Shown here: positions 59,329 to 64,000 of the stretch, in pieces
Position numbering within the stretch: position 1 is the stretch's first letter
Layout of the letters: each line of letters starts with the position of its first letter
NCBI GenBank assembly: GCA_029268385.1
Contig: JAQWPG010000001.1
Location: forward strand, 62,001-126,000
Direction of reading: 5' to 3'
Length of the DNA: 64,000 nt
DNA from: Gammaproteobacteria bacterium
Lineage (GTDB): Bacteria; Pseudomonadota; Gammaproteobacteria; Poriferisulfidales; GCA-002705445
Position numbers and translations under genes: made by a program
The notes under the pieces: model-generated
Databases searched by the model: none
What the model was told of the DNA's origin: nothing
The model's input: only the letters and a program-made list of their open reading frames with translations

Positions 59329-59897
59329 AAAATAACATACCAATATTTCCATTAAGCTCTATAACATTTCCGGGCGGATATATGCCTTTAAGAATATTTG
59401 AAACTAGATATATTGATATGGTAAAAGAGTGCGTAAAAAATAATACTGGTTTCGGTATCTCGCTAACAAAACCTAATAGTGAGGATTATTACAATGTTGG
59501 AACATATTGCAAAATTTCAGATTGGGAGCAAATGAGCGACGGTTTGTTAGGAATAACAATTAGAGGTAAAAGTAGATATAAAATAGTTAAATCTGAGGTT
59601 CAGAATGATAAATTAATACGAGCAGATGTTGAAAGTATGGATGAGCCTAAATTTATAGATGTGCCTAAAGAATTAATGCCATACTCTGATTTTCTAAAAA
59701 ATATCTTAGAACAGTACCCAAAATTTTATCACGATGAAGCACCAAAATACTTTACCGAATCAGGATGGGTAGGATCAAGACTAGCTGAAATTTTACCAAT
59801 GCCACTAAATGAAAAACAAGTAATATTGGAAATAGAGGATTATCTAGTTAGACTTTATAGGATTAAAGATTACATTGATTCAAAAAAAAATGTCTAG
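59325..59897 (+). CDS. LON substrate-binding-domain protein, protease-less
   Basis: A 190-residue protein consisting only of the Lon N-terminal (LON/PUA-like) domain: IPIFPLSSITFPGGYMPLRIFETRYIDMV (seen in parts at residues 4-32) and GLLGITIRGKSRYKIVKSEV. There is no AAA+ or Ser-Lys protease module. Such short LON-domain proteins are common in proteobacteria and not functionally settled. It overlaps mpl and is convergent with hemL, six bases apart. Confidence 0.9.
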   Translation: MKNNIPIFPLSSITFPGGYMPLRIFETRYIDMVKECVKNNTGFGISLTKPNSEDYYNVGTYCKISDWEQMSDGLLGITIRGKSRYKIVKSEVQNDKLIRADVESMDEPKFIDVPKELMPYSDFLKNILEQYPKFYHDEAPKYFTESGWVGSRLAEILPMPLNEKQVILEIEDYLVRLYRIKDYIDSKKNV

Positions 59898-59903
59898 ATT
59901 GAA

Positions 59904-61208
59904 CTATAATTTAAGTTTAGAAATTTGAAGAAAAGCATCCCTTGCAGAATCTATAGTATAATTAATGTCTTCACTTGAATGTTTGCTTGATATGAATCCA
60001 GCTTCATACATAGAAGGAGCAAAATATATTCCTTTGGCAAGCATTATTTTAAAAAATTTTTCGAATATTTTTCCGTTACAGCTCTGAACATCAGTAAAAT
60101 TCTTTATTTCTTTCATTTTCGTGAAGAAAAATCCAAACATACCTCCAGAATAAGTTGTTACTAAATCAATATCATATTCTTTTGCAGCATTACTAATACC
60201 ATCCATTAGTTTTTTTGTTTTATTTTCTAAATTTGTATGAAATTTATTTTTTGATAGCAACTCAATAGTCTTGATACCAGCAGTCATTGCCACGGGATTA
60301 CCAGATAGAGTTCCGGCATGATATATTGATCCTATAGGTGAAAGTTTATCCATATACCTTGCTTTACCTCCAAAGACACCAACTGGCATTCCACCACCAA
60401 CAATTTTTCCTAAAGTTGTTATATCAGGCCTGATATTGTATATCTCTTGAGCTCCTCCCTTTGAAACTCTAAATCCTGTCATCACTTCATCAAATATTAA
60501 TAGTGAGTTATACTTATTACAAAGAGATCTAAGTTTTTTGATAAATTTTAAATCTGGTATTACGCAGTTCATATTTCCAGCTATAGGCTCAACTATAACA
60601 CAAGCAATATTTTTACCATTTTTTTCAAAGCATTTTTCAACATGCTCAATATTATTATACTCAAGCGAATAAGTGTGTTTTATAAGGTCTTTAGGTATAC
60701 CAGGCGAAGAAGGAACACCATGTGTGGCAGCGCCAGAACCAGCGTTTACAAGTAAAGAGTCAACATGCCCATGATAGCAACCTTCAAATTTAACAATTTT
60801 ATCCCTATTTGTGCATCCTCTAGCTAATCTTATTGCGCTCATTGTGGCTTCTGTTCCCGAGCTAGTCATTCTCATTTTCTCAATAGAAGGAAAGTTTTTT
60901 TTAATTAGATTAGCTAATTTAGTTTCCAGTAACGTGGGTGCACCAAAACTAGTGCTATTTTTAATAACTTTTTCTATTGATTTAATAACAGAGGTATTTG
61001 CATGCCCAAGTATCATTGGACCCCATGAACCTATATAGTCTATATATTTATTTCCATCTAAATCAAAAATATATGACCCCTTACCACTTTTTATAAACAC
61101 AGGAAGAGAATTTACATTTTTGAATGCTCTTACAGGAGAGTTTACTCCGCCAGGAAATATTTTAACAGACTCAGAAAATGCTTTATTTGATAGCTTAATT
61201 TTTTTCAT
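59904..61208 (-). CDS. hemL: Glutamate-1-semialdehyde 2,1-aminomutase
   Basis: A 434-residue PLP enzyme that makes 5-aminolevulinate from glutamate semialdehyde in the tRNA-dependent C5 haem pathway. FPGGVNSPVRAFKNVN is the N-terminal signature, RMTSSGTEATMSAIRLARG the cofactor phosphate region, GCYHGHVDSLLVNAGSG the substrate loop, IFDEVMTGFRVSKGGA the PLP Asp segment, and TTLGKIVGGGMPVGVFGG includes the PLP-binding Lys. Length matches E. coli HemL (426). It overlaps the upstream thiE by 14 bases and is the last gene of the thiD-thiE-hemL unit. Confidence 0.97.
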   Translation of the reverse strand: MKKIKLSNKAFSESVKIFPGGVNSPVRAFKNVNSLPVFIKSGKGSYIFDLDGNKYIDYIGSWGPMILGHANTSVIKSIEKVIKNSTSFGAPTLLETKLANLIKKNFPSIEKMRMTSSGTEATMSAIRLARGCTNRDKIVKFEGCYHGHVDSLLVNAGSGAATHGVPSSPGIPKDLIKHTYSLEYNNIEHVEKCFEKNGKNIACVIVEPIAGNMNCVIPDLKFIKKLRSLCNKYNSLLIFDEVMTGFRVSKGGAQEIYNIRPDITTLGKIVGGGMPVGVFGGKARYMDKLSPIGSIYHAGTLSGNPVAMTAGIKTIELLSKNKFHTNLENKTKKLMDGISNAAKEYDIDLVTTYSGGMFGFFFTKMKEIKNFTDVQSCNGKIFEKFFKIMLAKGIYFAPSMYEAGFISSKHSSEDINYTIDSARDAFLQISKLKL

Positions 61209-61824
61209 AATATATTTTCGATATCTTATTTAAATCATTAATGGATGATAGCCCCTTTGAGATTGCTATTAAATCACAATTTAAATTTATTACATCATGG
61301 ACATTATCGGCATTTATTCCACCAATAATGCATATTGGGATATTAATCATTTTTGAGGCTTTGTAAATTGTTTTTATATCTAAATTAACAGCATTAAGTT
61401 TTGTTGTTGTTTTATACATACTGCCAAATGAAACGTATGTTGCTCCACTATTCTCTGAAAATATGCCAAGATTAATATCATTATAACACGATACGCCAAT
61501 AATTTTTTCTTCACCCAGTATTTTTCTTGCTGATACAATATCAGAATCAGTAGAGCCGATATGAACCCCATCTAAATCTAAATCTTTACTTAGATTTATA
61601 TTATCATTTAGTATTAGTATGCAATTACTAAAATCACAAAGAGTCTTTACTCTTTTTATCATTTTTATTTTTTCCGAGGAAAATGAGTTTTTTATTCTTA
61701 TTTGAAAAATTTTAATATTAGCCCGAATCATTTTTTCAACATACGCATCTAGATATTTAAAATTAAAATTTTTATCATCAAGAATCGCGTAGATACTTTT
61801 TGTTAAAAGTTTCTGTTTAGTAAT
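61195..61824 (-). CDS. thiE: Thiamine-phosphate synthase ThiE with a non-canonical start codon
   Basis: ThiE joins HMP diphosphate and thiazole phosphate to thiamine phosphate. The first ATG (61731) yields only 178 residues and drops the first strand and helix of the barrel. The same frame stays open upstream and encodes KSIYAILDDKNFNFKYLDAY, then VEKMIRANIKIFQIRIKN, which is the normal ThiE beginning. In that extension there is no ATG, GTG or TTG before the in-frame stop. An AGGGAGG Shine-Dalgarno (61839-61833) stands in front of ATC (61827) and ATT (61824). I take ATT 61824, eight bases after the GAGG, giving 209 residues, close to E. coli ThiE (211). SGATYVSFGSMYKTTTK and PICIIGGINADN are the phosphate-binding motifs. 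It overlaps thiD by 22 bases. Confidence 0.88.
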   Translation of the reverse strand: MTKQKLLTKSIYAILDDKNFNFKYLDAYVEKMIRANIKIFQIRIKNSFSSEKIKMIKRVKTLCDFSNCILILNDNINLSKDLDLDGVHIGSTDSDIVSARKILGEEKIIGVSCYNDINLGIFSENSGATYVSFGSMYKTTTKLNAVNLDIKTIYKASKMINIPICIIGGINADNVHDVINLNCDLIAISKGLSSINDLNKISKIYYEKN

Positions 61825-62564
61825 GATTGTTTCCTCCCTTTAATACTTGAGCTAGTAATAGTTTTTTTAATAAATTTAAGCGAAATTTTAATAGATTTTT
61901 CAATAGAATTATTTAATCCTATATTGCACGCTATCGCTGTTGAAAAAGTACAACCTGTCCCATGGTAAGTATTAGAAAAATTTTGAATATTAAATTGTTT
62001 TTTTGTTTCTAAATTATTACTTTTTAACTTTAAAATGATTGAATTTTTATCAATTTTATAGTTTGTTACTAGTATATTTTTTATATTATTTTTTTTGTAA
62101 TTATTATATATTTTTTTTATTATATTATATTCATAATTATTTGGTGTTAGTAACACTGCTTTAGGATATATATACTTAATTATATAATTAATATTATTAT
62201 TTGATAATAATTCAACGCCATTTCCAGACTTAATTATTGGATCTATTATAATTGGTACATTTTTTACATATTTACTTTCAAGTATTTTTAATACTTGTCT
62301 TGAAGATTTAATTGATGGTATAAGACCAATTTTAATAACATCAATTTTAAATTCTTTTACAAGTTCTTTAAAGCAGTTATATATATAGTTATCTGGCATT
62401 TTATTGATTTTTAGAAAGTTACTAGTATTTTGCACTGTACTGCATGTTAATATTGATAGCGTGTGAAAATTAAAATTACCAGCAGTTTCAATATCTGCAG
62501 TTATCCCAGCTCCTCCTGTCGGGTCATGCCCGCTAATTATTAGTATTACTTTCTTTTTTTTCAT
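61803..62564 (-). CDS. thiD: Hydroxymethylpyrimidine/phosphomethylpyrimidine kinase
   Basis: A 253-residue ribokinase-fold enzyme that phosphorylates HMP and HMP phosphate for thiamine synthesis. ISGHDPTGGAGITADIETAG near residues 10-29 is the ThiD signature, IKIGLIPS and IIDPIIKSGNG are substrate and metal segments, LLTPNNYEYNII contains the conserved TPN, and YHGTGCTFSTAIACN holds the anion hole and catalytic residue (GTGC; the usual Asp position reads C-T-F-S). Length is slightly under E. coli ThiD (266). It begins the thiD-thiE-hemL unit, divergent from the PfkB kinase. Confidence 0.93.
   Translation of the reverse strand: MKKKKVILIISGHDPTGGAGITADIETAGNFNFHTLSILTCSTVQNTSNFLKINKMPDNYIYNCFKELVKEFKIDVIKIGLIPSIKSSRQVLKILESKYVKNVPIIIDPIIKSGNGVELLSNNNINYIIKYIYPKAVLLTPNNYEYNIIKKIYNNYKKNNIKNILVTNYKIDKNSIILKLKSNNLETKKQFNIQNFSNTYHGTGCTFSTAIACNIGLNNSIEKSIKISLKFIKKTITSSSIKGRKQSLLNRNF
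61833..61839 (-). promoter_or_regulatory. Strong Shine-Dalgarno deciding the thiE start
   Basis: AGGGAGG on the minus strand lies inside the 3' end of thiD, five bases before ATC (61827-61825) and eight before ATT (61824-61822) in the thiE frame. It is one of the strongest ribosome sites in the window and has no canonical start codon at the proper distance in any thiE-compatible frame. It supports initiation at AUU or AUC coupled to thiD termination. Confidence 0.7.
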
Positions 62565-62644
62565 TTTTAATAAAAACTATATATATATTTCCTATAGTAT
62601 ATTATATCGTTAATAAATTTAATTAATAATTACGGGGAAATATT

Positions 62645-63550
62645 ATGAAAGCAGTTGTATGTGGATCCTTTGCTTACGATAACATCTTAAATTTTGAAGG
62701 TAATTTTAGTGATCATCTAATTGAATCAGAATTAAACAATATAAACGTTTCGTTTCTCTGTCCAAACATGAGGAGAGAATTTGGTGGTTGCGCAGGTAAT
62801 ATAATTTATAACCTAGTTAGTATTGGAGCTGATGCTTTTGCTTTAGGAACTATGGGGAGTGATGCCGGCCCATATTTAGATTGGATGAAAAATAATAAAA
62901 TAAGCACTAAATATATTAAAGTAATTAATGATAGTTATACAGCGCAGGCTTACATTACGACAGATAGTAAAGCCAATCAAATAACAACATTTCATCCTGG
63001 CGCTATGCAATACGCAAATCAAATTAAAATTCCTTTAGATGAATCAGTTACTCTAGGTTTAATCTCTCCAGATGGAAGAGATGGAATGATAGAGCACACA
63101 AAACAATTAATAGAAATGAATGTCCCTTATGTTTTTGATCCTGGACAAGGTATGCCGATGTTTAATAAGGAAGAGCTGGAGTTTTTTACAACAAATGCAT
63201 CATGGGTAGTTATGAATGATTATGAGTTTAAAATGTATAGTGAGATTACAAGTTTCACGATACAAAACATTGTTCAAAATGGTAAAGTTTTAGTTATTAC
63301 TAATGGAGAAAAGGGGTCTAATATTTTCACAGACAAAGAAAATTTGAGTATACAAACTCCCAAAGTTGAATCTCCAAAAGATCCAACTGGTTGTGGCGAT
63401 GCATATAGAGCAGGAATTATTTATGGAATAATGAAAAGTATGTCTCTAGAAGCAATTGGGGAATTATCATCTGAATTGGGCGCTTTGAAAGTTAAAAGTT
63501 TTGGGACCCAAAATCATAAGATCAGCGATAATATAAAAAAACTTTTATAA
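62645..63550 (+). CDS. PfkB-family kinase, adenosine-kinase-like
   Basis: A 301-residue ribokinase-family sugar/nucleoside kinase. VVCGSFAYDNILNFEGNF starts the protein, MRREFGGCAGNIIYNLVSIG is the N-terminal PfkB signature with the substrate-binding Gly pair, and DPTGCGDAYRAGIIYG is the C-terminal signature with the catalytic Asp. The Cys and Tyr in GCGDAYR are typical of the proteobacterial group usually named adenosine kinase, often found in betaproteobacteria. Substrate adenosine is likely by similarity but not proven. A GGGGA ribosome site (62634-62638) precedes the ATG. It is divergent from thiD, with an 80-base gap containing AT-rich promoter-like sequence, and convergent with the HAD gene. 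Confidence 0.88.
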   Translation: MKAVVCGSFAYDNILNFEGNFSDHLIESELNNINVSFLCPNMRREFGGCAGNIIYNLVSIGADAFALGTMGSDAGPYLDWMKNNKISTKYIKVINDSYTAQAYITTDSKANQITTFHPGAMQYANQIKIPLDESVTLGLISPDGRDGMIEHTKQLIEMNVPYVFDPGQGMPMFNKEELEFFTTNASWVVMNDYEFKMYSEITSFTIQNIVQNGKVLVITNGEKGSNIFTDKENLSIQTPKVESPKDPTGCGDAYRAGIIYGIMKSMSLEAIGELSSELGALKVKSFGTQNHKISDNIKKLL

Positions 63551-63552
63551 AC

Positions 63553-64000
63553 TTATTTTAAACTGATAATTTCCCATCTATTAGTGATAGAAGTTTTTCT
63601 TAAAATTTCATCTGGGTCTACTGCAACAGGATGAGTGCAAAATTCCATTAATTCTATGTCGTTATGAGAGTCTGTATAAAAAAATATTTCTTGAAAGTCA
63701 GATATTTTATTAATTTTTATCCATTCTTTTACCTTTGTTACTTTACCGATTTGAAAGCAGGGCTCACCTTGTAATTTACCTGTAAATTTATTATTTTTAA
63801 ATTCTGGTTCACTAGCTAGCAAGTGATTTATTCCAAAAAAATCAGCAGAAATTCGTGATATAAAAGAGTTTGTTGAGGTGACTATTGCTAAAATATCATT
63901 ATTTTGCTTGTGGTGGTTAACTAAATCAATGGCTTTAGGAAGAACTAAAGGAGTGATTTTCTCATTAAAAAATCTTTTTCTTATTTCTAATAGCGTTTTA
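63553..64000 (-). CDS. HAD-IB phosphatase (SerB-like), truncated by the right edge
   Basis: The reverse frame is open from 64000 to a stop at 63553, about 148 residues visible, so the N-terminus with the nucleophile motif is outside the window. A TTG at 63822 is internal, not the start. ILAIVTSTNSFISRISADFF is HAD motif II with Thr/Ser, the Lys of KNNKFTGKLQGEPCF is in the motif III zone, and FFYTDSHNDIELMEFCTHPV the motif IV region with Asp pair, then AVDPDEILR. This sequence style is that of the HAD-IB family related to phosphoserine phosphatase, often found near hda and pcnB in betaproteobacteria. Substrate unknown. Confidence 0.85.
   Translation of the reverse strand, partial: KTLLEIRKRFFNEKITPLVLPKAIDLVNHHKQNNDILAIVTSTNSFISRISADFFGINHLLASEPEFKNNKFTGKLQGEPCFQIGKVTKVKEWIKINKISDFQEIFFYTDSHNDIELMEFCTHPVAVDPDEILRKTSITNRWEIISLK

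Overview
The window looks like a piece of a streamlined, very AT-rich (about 30% G+C by eye) Gram-negative chromosome from the beta/gamma-proteobacterial side. The reasons are a full IscR-IscS-IscU-IscA-HscB-HscA-Fdx-IscX operon, ZipA, BamB, RodZ, YfgM and LpxA, together with an SMC protein rather than MukB. The adenosine-kinase-like PfkB protein with a GCGDAYR motif and the order smc-zipA-ligA recall betaproteobacteria, but I cannot place the organism further. Gene density is extreme: most neighbours overlap or lie within 30 bases, no gap exceeds about 210 bases, and I see no tRNA, rRNA, insertion sequence, integrase or CRISPR array.

Region 1 (1-848) is the 3' part of purA. Region 2 (874-32707) is a roughly 32 kb surface-polysaccharide (O-antigen-like) island between purA and queA. 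It starts with a 2-oxoglutarate/Fe(II) oxygenase, an O-antigen ligase/polymerase and gmhA. A complete dTDP-L-rhamnose set follows (rfbB, rfbD, rfbA, rfbC), then the CDP-6-deoxy-4-ketoglucose pair rfbF-rfbG and a convergent gmhB. The next operon (9641-18534) has two large membrane proteins, an NAD-sugar epimerase/dehydratase, a YerE/acetolactate-synthase-like thiamine diphosphate enzyme, a GtrA flippase, a methyltransferase and a GtrB-type polyprenyl-phosphate glycosyltransferase. Two further membrane glycosyltransferase-like proteins lead into a tightly packed five-gene cassette (22792-27731): SDR, dehydroquinate-synthase-like sugar-phosphate cyclase, FGGY kinase, HAD phosphatase and NeuB-like synthase. 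A GT-C-like protein, a Wzx-like flippase and two reverse-strand GT2 glycosyltransferases close the island.

Region 3 (32765-37788) holds queA, tgt, yajC, secD and secF (queuosine tRNA modification and Sec export). Region 4 (37790-45316) holds suhB, trmJ, the isc operon with a candidate IscR site in front, and ndk. Region 5 (45326-50563) holds rodZ, hisS, yfgM, bamB and der. Region 6 (50571-59897) holds a short queF, an unusually short smc, zipA, ligA, an isolated lpxA, yaaA, mpl and a LON-domain protein. Region 7 (59904-64000) holds the reverse-strand thiD-thiE-hemL operon, a PfkB kinase, and a HAD phosphatase cut by the right edge.

The most interesting items are the cyclase/kinase/NeuB-like cassette, which may make an undescribed cyclitol- or ulosonate-like sugar; the CDP-sugar plus thiamine diphosphate enzyme combination, which suggests a branched-chain deoxysugar; an SMC with both ATPase halves but no recognisable hinge; and a thiE gene whose full-length frame has a strong Shine-Dalgarno but only AUU/AUC start codons.
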